Source of the DNA: Chitinophagales bacterium
Lineage (GTDB): Bacteria > Bacteroidota > Bacteroidia > Chitinophagales > BACL12
Reading direction: 5' to 3'
Assembly (NCBI GenBank): GCA_014380545.1
Contig: JACMJP010000545.1
Span: 1-5,288, forward strand
DNA length: 5,288 nucleotides
Under the pieces are notes generated by a model. The model did not search any database, was not told the origin of the DNA, and saw only the letters and a list, made by a program, of their open reading frames with translations. Shown in pieces: positions 1 through 5,288 of this stretch. Made by a program: the position numbers and the translations under genes. Position 1 is the stretch's first letter. Every line of letters starts with the position of its first letter.

Positions 1-1
1 A

Positions 2-394
2 AGTGGAAATTTGATTTCAAGCACAACCGATTTATGTAAATGGATAATGTATAACCTGAGTTTACATAATGGCCGAGGTGATTCTTCTATTATGACCAAA
101 GAATCGCAAACATTACTTTGGACTCCTACACGGACATTTAATGGGAGTAAAACAACACTTGGTTTAGGTTGGTGGCAATACCATTCAGAAAAGCATGGAG
201 TATCTGTTTTTCATTCGGGCCATTTTAGTAACTTTTCTGTTTCCAATTTAGTAATCTTTCCAGAACAGAATTTTGGTTTTGTGATATTATGTAACACAGA
301 ATCTGCACTTGATGTAGTTTACCATCAAATAACAGACGGATTAACGCCAATACTGACAGATATAATTAAGAAAACAAAAAATAACAGCAGGTAA
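2..394 (+). CDS. Serine hydrolase / beta-lactamase-family protein, C-terminal part (5' end outside window)
   Basis: This is the last 130 residues of a protein whose reading frame runs in from the left edge. The frame reads S-G-N-L-I-S-S-T-T-D-L-C-K-W-I, matching the 'GGL.ST..DLaKWm' segment that precedes the final strands in the beta-lactamase/penicillin-binding-protein-like family (PF00144 type). Further on, H-S-G (codons 212-220) sits at the position of the family's third active-site motif (HxG or KTG), followed by a typical strand pair (NLVIFPEQNFGFVILCNTES). The catalytic S-x-x-K and Y-x-N motifs would lie upstream and cannot be checked. The TTG at 11 is a leucine codon inside the protein, not a start. 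Family members are usually periplasmic or lipoprotein peptidases, esterases or PBP-like enzymes, and the substrate cannot be told. The tail KKTKNNSR is polar, and the stop codon TAA is also the first three bases of repeat element A. Confidence 0.82.
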   Translation, partial: SGNLISSTTDLCKWIMYNLSLHNGRGDSSIMTKESQTLLWTPTRTFNGSKTTLGLGWWQYHSEKHGVSVFHSGHFSNFSVSNLVIFPEQNFGFVILCNTESALDVVYHQITDGLTPILTDIIKKTKNNSR

Positions 395-541
395 CAGCGG
401 TTTGGCAAAAGTAGCGGTTTAATGCTTCGTATAAAAGTTTCTTGTAAATTTGAAGTGTGTGCTTCGGATCACCATTTCTGGTAAAAATCGCCACCTTGGC
501 CAGCGCCAGAATATAATAATGCAGAGCCGTCGATAGAACAA
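392..541 (+). repeat. Structured ~150-bp repeat element, copy A (attC-like or dispersed Bacteroidota repeat)
   Basis: The element starts at the TAACAGC that supplies the stop codon of the upstream gene. It shares six ordered blocks with copy B (5106-5263): TAACAGC (392-398), TTGGCAAAAG (402-411), CTTCGGAT..CCATTT from 462, CCAGCGC (500-506), AATGC (518-522) and CGTC...GAACAA (528-541). The CTTCGGAT block is exactly 70 bp from the start in both copies. The left arm GGCAAAAGTAGCGG is about 10/14 complementary to TCGCCACCTTGGCC (488-501), so the element can fold as an imperfect hairpin. TAACAGC also occurs 10 bp earlier (382-388) as a short tandem repeat. All three + frames contain stops, so I treat it as non-coding. 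It may be a degenerate integron-type attC, a dispersed repeat, or an RNA structure at the 3' end of the transcript. Confidence 0.65.
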
Positions 542-548
542 TACGAAA

Positions 549-584
549 ATGAAAATTTTCCAATTGATTTTTCTGAACCTATAG
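549..584 (+). pseudogene. Possible start remnant of a lost gene (11 codons, signal-peptide-like)
   Basis: An ATG lies eight bases after the last shared block of element A and begins MKIFQLIFLNL followed by TAG. The lysine plus hydrophobic run looks like the beginning of a signal peptide or membrane segment that is cut short. Element B is likewise followed by an ATG (5284), so a gene start is expected at this place. An overlapping open stretch in another frame (485-595) reads K-S-P-P-W-P-A-P-E-Y and onwards, ending I-D-S-K-stop. It has no start codon and could instead be the 3' end of another lost gene. Either reading is weak, because short open stretches are common by chance. Confidence 0.2.
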
Positions 585-606
585 ATTCAAAGTAAATCGA
601 TATATT

Positions 607-646
607 TAATGCAACATCATAAAATTATTTCTATGATGTTGCATTA
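607..646. terminator. 15-bp perfect hairpin, probable terminator of the secreted-protein gene
   Basis: TAATGCAACATCATA (607-621) is the exact reverse complement of TATGATGTTGCATTA (632-646), with a 10-base loop. It begins 28 bases beyond the stop codon of the minus-strand gene, the right place for transcript termination or 3'-end protection. Neither strand has a clean T-run after the stem: the + side reads TATATTTAAATTTT and the - side AAATATATCGATTT. A classical intrinsic terminator is therefore likely but imperfect. It may act in both directions, also ending transcription coming from the left. Confidence 0.6.
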
Positions 647-673
647 TATTTAAATTTTAATACTTCAATTGAT

Positions 674-3271
674 TTATCTAAACTTCTCCACCCTGCCAAC
701 ATAAACATCTTCCCCAACAATTAATTTAACAACGAAAATCCCTGCAGGTAGATCAGATATATTTACATACACAGAATTTTCATTTATTATTTGATTTTCA
801 AGAGGTGAAATTACACGTTTACCATGTAGATCATACATCTCCAAAACCATTTCACTCCTACTTAAATTATCCAGCTCCACAATAAAAAATTGATCAGCAG
901 GGTTTGGAAATAAGTTAACGGATTGAATGGCAGTATTTGAAATACCGGTAAATTGAATGGTAATTACCATATTATATTCAGATACTCCGCATCCATTTTC
1001 CACTATAAGTGTTACCGAATAATCACCTTCGGATGTGTAGGTATGTGTAGGATCTGTTTCGGTGGAACCATCTCCGTCACCAAAAACCCAGAAATATGTT
1101 CCGGTACCCGGGGTAGTGTTTTCAAAAAATACGGTGAGTCCTGATGTAGTGTAAATAAAAGACGCCTCCGGTGCGAATTCAAGGGCGACATTAACTGTAT
1201 CGCTGATCTCACAATCTGATACCGGATCACTTATAGTAACGGAATATATTCCGGAACTTGTAACTGTTATAGTTTGTGTAATATCTCCTGTGCTCCATAA
1301 ATATCCTTTACCGGGATTTCCTGCATCAAGAATTATAGAATCACATGCAGTTATATTTTCTTCTAACATAGCAATAGGTGAGGCATAAGAATTAATGGTT
1401 AATTCAAAAGTATCATTGCTGATATCAATATCATCTGGAAGCAGAGTGTAAATTTCAAAAACATATTCACCCGGAACAGAAAGATCGGCAGTAGTGGCAA
1501 AAATATAATCAGCTTCAGAACCTGGTGCAATTGTAATGTCAGCTATTTCCATAATTTCCACACCACCATTTATTTTGTAAGCTACAGGAATGGAACTTAT
1601 TGTTGTTCCACCATAATTTTGAATAGTAATTTTTATTTCCTCTGTTTCAGTTTTATTACAGGAAGAAAATAATTCCGGTAAATTGATGACACCTGCATCA
1701 TCGGTAATAATTAAATTACAATCGCTTAAATACACCAGAATATTCTGACGCAGATTCATGTTTTTATCCTCGGGATCAAGTAACTGACTTGGTGCCCATG
1801 CACTCATGATCACTTTGCCAATTCCCCATTGTTTTTCTATCATACATGGAATATCATTATGTGGTGCGCCAAACAGAACGCCATCAAGATTTTCATGTGC
1901 AAGCGTATCGTAATTATTTCCGTATATCACGGCATTACTCGCATAAAAGCCACTGAAGGTTGTGCCAACAGGAGAATAAGGTCCTTCATAAATAGGATGA
2001 GTAATTCCGGTTTTCTTTTTAATATCCGTTACCTGATAACTCATGGCAATTTTTGTTCCGTCGAATCCATAATCCACATAAAAATGTTCCCCCTCATATT
2101 CCGATCCGCTGCTGTTCAAATATAATTTTCCTCCGGCTGCAACCCAGTTTTCCATTAATTGTCGGTTGTCATTTAAGAATATTTCCATCGTGATAATATG
2201 ATTATAACTTCCATCTAAAAAAATAAAGCACGATGAATCGGAAAATAATATTTCTGGATCAACAGTTTCAAAATATTCCTGCGTCCAGTTATCTTCTCCA
2301 AAAACAGTATTCATACAGGTTGTATTAGTGGTATTAAAAAATGGTGAGCCACCAAGTGCCTCTGCACCGCCATCTATATTGGAATGTATCAACCATTTTT
2401 TAGGACCGCTTACATAATTCAAATTGCAGATATTTATTTCGAGGTTATCATTTAATGCAAATCCATCATCCGGATGTTGTACCTCCAGTGTTATGGAATA
2501 ACATCCTAAACCTGTAAGGTTAGCTGTTTCCGAAAAACTATACATAAAATCGCTGTTGGCGAGAATTAAATCCGGAATTATCTCCAATACCGGAGCCCCA
2601 CCGTCAATAGAATAAGAAACATTTACATCTGAAAGATCTGTATCAGTATGATTGGAAATTTCTATAGTAATGCTCTCGTCATTTAATCCGATTGCGGAAA
2701 CAGGAGATATCAATTTATTTATACTGAGATCATGTTCAATGCCTCCAGAAATTAGCACAGTATAATCTTCTGTATCACCTTGTAAAAACGGCAGACAAGG
2801 ATCGTTGGAATTCATCCAGGGTCCAAAGGGTTCGTGCACTGCCCGGACTCTCATTCTTGTTTCTCCACTGATGGCATCAGCAGGAAGGCTAAAAGTAATG
2901 CTCCCCGATTGAACCCCGGTTAAAACTATGGTTCCAAGTTTTTCTGTTTCTTCAAATTCCATATTCTGATCAAAATCAATCCAAACAGAATAATTATACT
3001 GCCACGATTTATTGTCGAGATAAATTGTGTAGGTGCTCCCTGCAATAAGTCCTGTGGAGAGTTCAGTATAATCGCTGTAACCGATATCTTCTTCAGCAAC
3101 CCCGCTTCCGGTAGTATTAATGTCGCCGAGCTCAACTCCGTCGATGATCACATCGAGCATGGGCCAGGAATTTTGCGGAATACAATATTGTGCTGAAATG
3201 TTGAGTGTGAGTATTTGTAAACAAATAAAAAATATCCATGTGGAAGGACGAAGTCTGTTTAAATTATTCAT
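674..3271 (-). CDS. Secreted multidomain protein with GEVED, GATase-like, PKD and T9SS type A sorting domains
   Basis: This 865-residue protein is exported by Sec and then by the type IX secretion system to the cell surface or medium. Residues 1-27 form a signal peptide (hydrophobic TWIFFICLQILTLNISA, then Q). Residues ~84-174 are a GEVED-type domain ending in G-D-T-E-D-Y. Residues ~180-282 are a CARDB-like beta domain (SITIEISN, SYSIDGG). Residues ~290-517 resemble the class I glutamine-amidotransferase/ThuA-like fold (strands WLIHSN, CFIFLDGS, GGKLYLNSS, GKVIMSAW). Residues ~525-628 are a second CARDB-like domain, ~640-697 an Ig-like module (LDAGNPG, WSTGDITQTITV), ~700-773 a PKD domain (WVFGDGDGS, HTYTSEGDYSVTLIV), and 783-865 the sorting domain (NLFPNPA at 786-792, GKRV, LPAGIFVVKL). 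No nucleophile-elbow cysteine is evident in the amidotransferase-like part, so I infer a binding or structural role rather than catalysis. The ATG start is fixed by an in-frame stop 12 bases upstream. Confidence 0.9.
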   Translation of the reverse strand: MNNLNRLRPSTWIFFICLQILTLNISAQYCIPQNSWPMLDVIIDGVELGDINTTGSGVAEEDIGYSDYTELSTGLIAGSTYTIYLDNKSWQYNYSVWIDFDQNMEFEETEKLGTIVLTGVQSGSITFSLPADAISGETRMRVRAVHEPFGPWMNSNDPCLPFLQGDTEDYTVLISGGIEHDLSINKLISPVSAIGLNDESITIEISNHTDTDLSDVNVSYSIDGGAPVLEIIPDLILANSDFMYSFSETANLTGLGCYSITLEVQHPDDGFALNDNLEINICNLNYVSGPKKWLIHSNIDGGAEALGGSPFFNTTNTTCMNTVFGEDNWTQEYFETVDPEILFSDSSCFIFLDGSYNHIITMEIFLNDNRQLMENWVAAGGKLYLNSSGSEYEGEHFYVDYGFDGTKIAMSYQVTDIKKKTGITHPIYEGPYSPVGTTFSGFYASNAVIYGNNYDTLAHENLDGVLFGAPHNDIPCMIEKQWGIGKVIMSAWAPSQLLDPEDKNMNLRQNILVYLSDCNLIITDDAGVINLPELFSSCNKTETEEIKITIQNYGGTTISSIPVAYKINGGVEIMEIADITIAPGSEADYIFATTADLSVPGEYVFEIYTLLPDDIDISNDTFELTINSYASPIAMLEENITACDSIILDAGNPGKGYLWSTGDITQTITVTSSGIYSVTISDPVSDCEISDTVNVALEFAPEASFIYTTSGLTVFFENTTPGTGTYFWVFGDGDGSTETDPTHTYTSEGDYSVTLIVENGCGVSEYNMVITIQFTGISNTAIQSVNLFPNPADQFFIVELDNLSRSEMVLEMYDLHGKRVISPLENQIINENSVYVNISDLPAGIFVVKLIVGEDVYVGRVEKFR

Positions 3272-3436
3272 ATTATTTTTTTAATGCAAATATTCTCCTT
3301 ACCGAAATTAATAGCGTCCTGAATTATAAAATCAGACACGAATTATTTGTTCATGACTTAATTATGACAAAATAACTGTTAGAGCATGTTAAAGCAAGTT
3401 AAAATTGGAAGAGGTCACTGATTATTATTATTTTTA
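3272..3436. promoter_or_regulatory. Divergent intergenic promoter region of the secreted-protein and AraC genes
   Basis: These 165 bases separate two divergently transcribed genes and must hold both promoters. Both start codons are preceded by A/T-rich leaders (AAAAAAATAAT before the minus gene, ATTATTATTATTTTTA before the plus gene), as is usual for Bacteroidota, which rely little on Shine-Dalgarno pairing. An AAGGAG on the minus strand (complement of 3295-3300) is 23 bases from the start codon, too far to be its ribosome site. An AATATTTG on the minus strand (3287-3294) is one mismatch from the Bacteroidota -7 box TAnnTTTG, but I see no good -33 TTTG at the right spacing. Exact promoter positions are therefore not assigned. 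Confidence 0.6.
3353..3407 (+). promoter_or_regulatory. Phased direct repeats upstream of the AraC gene, candidate operator
   Basis: Three 10-bp units follow each other directly: GTTAGAGCAT (3378-3387), GTTAAAGCAA (3388-3397) and GTTAAAATTG (3398-3407). Just before them ATGAC occurs twice, 11 bp apart (3353-3357 and 3364-3368), and TAACTGTTA (3373-3381) is a small palindrome. The 10-11 bp period puts the units on the same face of the helix, and the array ends 29 bases before the AraC start codon. AraC-family proteins bind direct repeats, so this may be an autoregulatory or shared operator. That role is inferred from position and period only. Confidence 0.4.
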
Positions 3437-4627
3437 ATGAATAAAACCTACATCTTGTTACCTGAACCTTCATTTACCATTGGGTCGTTTATATTTCTGA
3501 TTATTTCGGCGCAGGGTTTATTTCTTGCGGTATTGCTTGCAGTGTACAACAGATCGAACATAATTGCAAACAGAATTATGGCAATATTTGTTGCTGCATT
3601 TTCGATGATCCTGTGTTATTATGTGTTATTCTGGACAGGTTACAGTTGCAATTTTATGTGGACCAAAGGTTGGTGTTCTGCCTTGCCGTTTTTGTTGGGG
3701 CCATTGATGTATTTATATATTATTATCATAAAAAACGGAGAGCTTCCAACAAAATATAAAAAACATTTTATTCCCTTTGCGGTGCATCTCACCTATATGT
3801 TGCCATTTATTTATTGGTTCACTATCGGACCCGAGGTAATTGCGACATCTCAACAACCATTGAATCTTTTTCTGCAACACAATATTTATCGTCACCTGAG
3901 TTTTGTAATTACATCCTTTCAAGTATTTAATGCCCTGCAGTTTTTGAGTTTGTTTATTTATTCCTTTTTATTATTGCGTTTATTATATAAACAAAAAAAG
4001 GAAAAGAATGGCAGCAAACATCAACAAATGAAATATCGCTGGTATGTTCGCAATATTTCTTTTTATGTATTGTTCGCCCTTTGTTTCAGCAGTTATTGGA
4101 TAACACTTTGGCTTGGAATTTCACTTGATGGATTGGATTATTTAGTTTCCGGAATGATGTCCCTTTGTATTTATCTGATCGGATATGGAGCTTTCCGCCA
4201 ACCCTTATCTTTATTTGAACAAAAAAATGCCAATACCAGAAAAAAACTCGCTTCTGCAGATCTGATTTTACAAACTCAAAAACTCACTGCCTACCTCGAA
4301 ACGCAAAAACCCTGGCTCGACTCCGAATTAAATTTGAACAAACTGTCCGAGTTATTACAAATGCCCTTACACGAATTATCCTTTTTAATTAATTCCACCC
4401 TTCACAAAAATTTCTCCGATCTCCTCCACGAATATCGCATCAAAGAAGCCTGTCGCCTCCTTCTCGAAGAGTCCTATTCCGACTCAAAAATTCTCAGCAT
4501 AGCCTTCGACGTCGGCTACTCTAACAAGGCAACTTTTAATGCCGCTTTCAAAAACAAAATGGGTGTTTCGCCAAGTGCATATAAATTAGTGGCGAAAGGG
4601 GATGGGATGAAGGGGGTTTTGAATTAG
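3437..4627 (+). CDS. AraC-family transcriptional regulator with N-terminal multi-pass membrane domain
   Basis: This is a 396-residue regulator. The N-terminal ~255 residues carry about seven hydrophobic segments, near 17-37, 46-67, 80-98, 110-130, 153-184, 204-226 and 232-252. They include L-L-G-P-L-M-Y-L-Y and H-F-I-P-F, which are recurrent in the Bacteroidota membrane-AraC proteins. A linker (~255-285) leads to an AraC-type double helix-turn-helix (~287-384). Its second half is clear: A-F-D-V-G-Y-S-N followed by F-N-A-A-F-K and G-V-S-P-S-A-Y. The first half has LDSELNLNKLSELLQM and HEYRIKEACRLLLE. I infer that the protein senses a signal at the membrane and acts on DNA from there. The divergent secreted-protein gene is the obvious candidate target, along with its own promoter. 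The ATG lies directly after an A/T-rich leader. The last nine residues (GDGMKGVLN) are a glycine-rich tail coded in unusually G-rich DNA. Confidence 0.9.
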   Translation: MNKTYILLPEPSFTIGSFIFLIISAQGLFLAVLLAVYNRSNIIANRIMAIFVAAFSMILCYYVLFWTGYSCNFMWTKGWCSALPFLLGPLMYLYIIIIKNGELPTKYKKHFIPFAVHLTYMLPFIYWFTIGPEVIATSQQPLNLFLQHNIYRHLSFVITSFQVFNALQFLSLFIYSFLLLRLLYKQKKEKNGSKHQQMKYRWYVRNISFYVLFALCFSSYWITLWLGISLDGLDYLVSGMMSLCIYLIGYGAFRQPLSLFEQKNANTRKKLASADLILQTQKLTAYLETQKPWLDSELNLNKLSELLQMPLHELSFLINSTLHKNFSDLLHEYRIKEACRLLLEESYSDSKILSIAFDVGYSNKATFNAAFKNKMGVSPSAYKLVAKGDGMKGVLN

Positions 4628-4808
4628 AGAAGGATTTTTAATTGTTTTTGAAGTTTTTAATGGAGTTTTGTCATAAAAAAAATGCAGGAATGGTGTGGGA
4701 TCTTGCAAAATTTGCATTTTAAAGGTTTTGATGAAATATTTGGAGACTTTGGTGGAATGAGGCCGAGAAGTGTATATTTATTGGGGAAAGAATTAAACCT
4801 AAACCTAA
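4628..4808. other. G-rich, C-poor segment without a convincing gene
   Basis: Nothing here can be firmly assigned. The + strand is strikingly short of C (about 10 C against about 46 G by hand count over 4621-4800). The longest reading is 4682-4816 (+), starting M-Q-E-W-C-G-I-L-Q-N and ending in TGA. It is 44 residues, has no recognisable family and no ribosome site beyond an A-run, and overlaps the next open frame. It could be a small gene, or the 5' half of the following fragment separated by a frameshift near 4805. No hairpin terminator is visible behind the AraC gene, only repeated T-runs at 4634-4669. Confidence 0.4.
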
Positions 4809-5093
4809 GGCAATGAGCATCAAGAAATAATTGTGAAGGAACTCAATTTGCCAAAACAAAGTGTTTATGTAAGGTACAGTGATGGTGTATATCACAGTGC
4901 AATCCAAGACAGATTTGACAAAAGTATTTCTTCGACACCGATTTACAATTTTTTAAGTTACGCTAAAGCAATTCCAAATCCGTCTGACCTGTTTTTTCTG
5001 GGACTTTTAGACAACAATTTTACAACTGACGATTATTATCAAAAAAAAGTAAGAGAAACCATTGACGAAATCAAGACGAATTTAGGCAAATGA
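4809..5093 (+). pseudogene. Hypothetical protein, 3' fragment lacking a start codon
   Basis: The frame opens right after a stop at 4806-4808 and reads G-N-E-H-Q-E-I-I-V-K-E-L-N-L-P-K onwards to TGA at 5091-5093, 94 residues in all. It contains no ATG; the only candidate start is the GTG at 4833, with no ribosome site. The residues before it (EHQEIIVKEL) look like ordinary coding sequence continuing upstream. I therefore read it as the C-terminal part of a gene whose 5' end was lost or frameshifted. The protein is soluble, with mixed charged and aromatic residues (VYVRYSDGVYH, DDYYQKKVRETIDEIKTNLGK), and the end is probably helical. I do not recognise the family. Base composition is more balanced than the G-rich segment just upstream, which suggests a junction near 4790-4808. 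A stand-alone 86-residue gene starting at GTG remains possible. Element B follows 12 bases after the stop. Confidence 0.45.
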
Positions 5094-5105
5094 CAAAAAG
5101 CACAG

Positions 5106-5263
5106 GCTATAACAGCACATTTGCAAAAGGCATGATTTCGTGCACCGCAGACAGTTTTGTGGTTAGAGAAAGTTCCGTTCTCCGAATGAACATTTGTGCT
5201 GAAAAGCCCGCCCAGCGCAAATCTGCAAAACGTTATAGCCAATGCTATGAGACGTCCGAACAA
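5106..5263 (+). repeat. Structured ~150-bp repeat element, copy B (attC-like or dispersed Bacteroidota repeat)
   Basis: This is the second copy of the element seen at 392-541, in the same orientation and again directly behind a + strand stop codon. GCTATAAC (5106-5113) and GTTATAGC (5232-5239) are perfect 8-bp inverted repeats at the ends of a 134-bp unit. Inside them ATTTGC (5118-5123) pairs with GCAAAT (5217-5222), with an asymmetric internal loop between. Blocks shared with copy A are TAACAGC (5110), TTTGCAAAAG (5120-5129), CTCCGAAT..ACATTT from 5180, CCAGCGC (5212), AATGC (5241) and CGTC.GAACAA (5253-5263). Size and two-part stem resemble an integron attC. However, the ends CTATAAC/GTTATAG fit RYYYAAC/GTTRRRY at only 5 of 7 bases. 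An open frame on the + strand starting at 5090 runs through it, but conservation with the non-coding copy A argues that it is not translated. Confidence 0.68.
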
Positions 5264-5283
5264 CTTCAAACAGATCAAATAAA

Positions 5284-5288
5284 ATGAC
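5284..5288 (+). CDS. Possible start of the next gene, cut by the window edge
   Basis: An ATG at 5284-5286 follows an A-rich leader (ATCAAATAAA) 20 bases after the last shared block of element B. It sits where the small ORF sits after element A. Only five bases are visible, so this is a positional guess and nothing can be said about the product. Confidence 0.2.

Noticed and set aside
392..541. Calling element A a definite integron attC site
   Set aside because: No RYYYAAC/GTTRRRY end pair can be seen clearly in this copy and there is no integrase in the window, so I keep it as an attC-like possibility only.
366..563. 65-codon minus-strand open frame across element A
   Set aside because: It lies over the structured repeat and overlaps the end of the serine-hydrolase gene on the opposite strand, with no recognisable features.
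1829..2125. 98-codon + strand open frame inside the secreted-protein gene
   Set aside because: It is antisense to a well-supported domain (residues ~383-480), so it is a shadow frame.
3287..3294. AATATTTG on the minus strand as a Bacteroidota -7 promoter box
   Set aside because: It has one mismatch to TAnnTTTG, no suitable -33 box upstream, and a short distance (16 bases) to the start codon; too weak to call.
4719..4907. 62-codon minus-strand open frame
   Set aside because: It overlaps the + strand 3' fragment, shows no known family, and its hydrophobic look follows from base composition.
5090..5287. Open frame on the + strand starting with an ATG overlapping the stop of the 3' fragment
   Set aside because: It runs through repeat element B, whose homologue A is full of stops in every + frame, and its predicted residues show no family pattern.
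1..5288. CRISPR arrays, tRNA or rRNA genes, transposase genes
   Set aside because: No regularly spaced identical repeats, no cloverleaf or rRNA core sequence and no transposase motif were seen on either strand.

Overview
The window looks like a piece of an AT-rich Bacteroidota chromosome, probably from an environmental lineage of the Chitinophagales/Saprospirales/Cytophagales kind. The evidence is a large secreted protein with a GEVED domain, a PKD domain and a C-terminal type IX secretion (T9SS) sorting domain. There is also an AraC-type regulator fused to a multi-pass membrane domain, a layout common in this phylum, and gene leaders that are A/T-rich with no proper Shine-Dalgarno sequence. 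No lineage below phylum can be fixed from the sequence alone.

Layout: (1) 2-394, +, the C-terminal end of a serine-hydrolase/beta-lactamase-family protein cut by the window edge. (2) 392-541, a structured repeat element (copy A) whose first TAA is the stop codon of that gene. It is followed by a tiny ORF (549-584) that looks like the beginning of a lost gene. (3) A 15-bp perfect hairpin at 607-646. (4) 674-3271, -, an 865-residue multidomain T9SS-secreted protein. (5) 3272-3436, a 165-bp divergent promoter region with helically phased short direct repeats. (6) 3437-4627, +, the membrane-AraC regulator. (7) 4628-4808, a strongly G-rich, C-poor segment with no convincing gene. (8) 4809-5093, +, an open frame with no ATG that reads as the 3' part of an unknown gene. 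(9) 5106-5263, a second copy (B) of the repeat element in the same orientation, again directly behind a stop codon, followed by a possible ATG at 5284 at the window edge.

The secreted protein and the AraC regulator form a divergent pair sharing one intergenic region, so co-regulation or autoregulation is plausible but not shown. The most unusual feature is the pair of ~150-bp elements. They share six short blocks in the same order, fold into imperfect hairpins, each follow the stop of a + strand gene, and each precede a possible start codon by 8-20 bp. This resembles the gene/recombination-site alternation of an integron cassette array, but the ends do not match the attC consensus well and no integrase is visible. 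A dispersed Bacteroidota repeat or an RNA element are equally open explanations. The remnants next to the elements suggest that the block carrying the secreted protein and regulator may have landed inside, or replaced part of, such an array.
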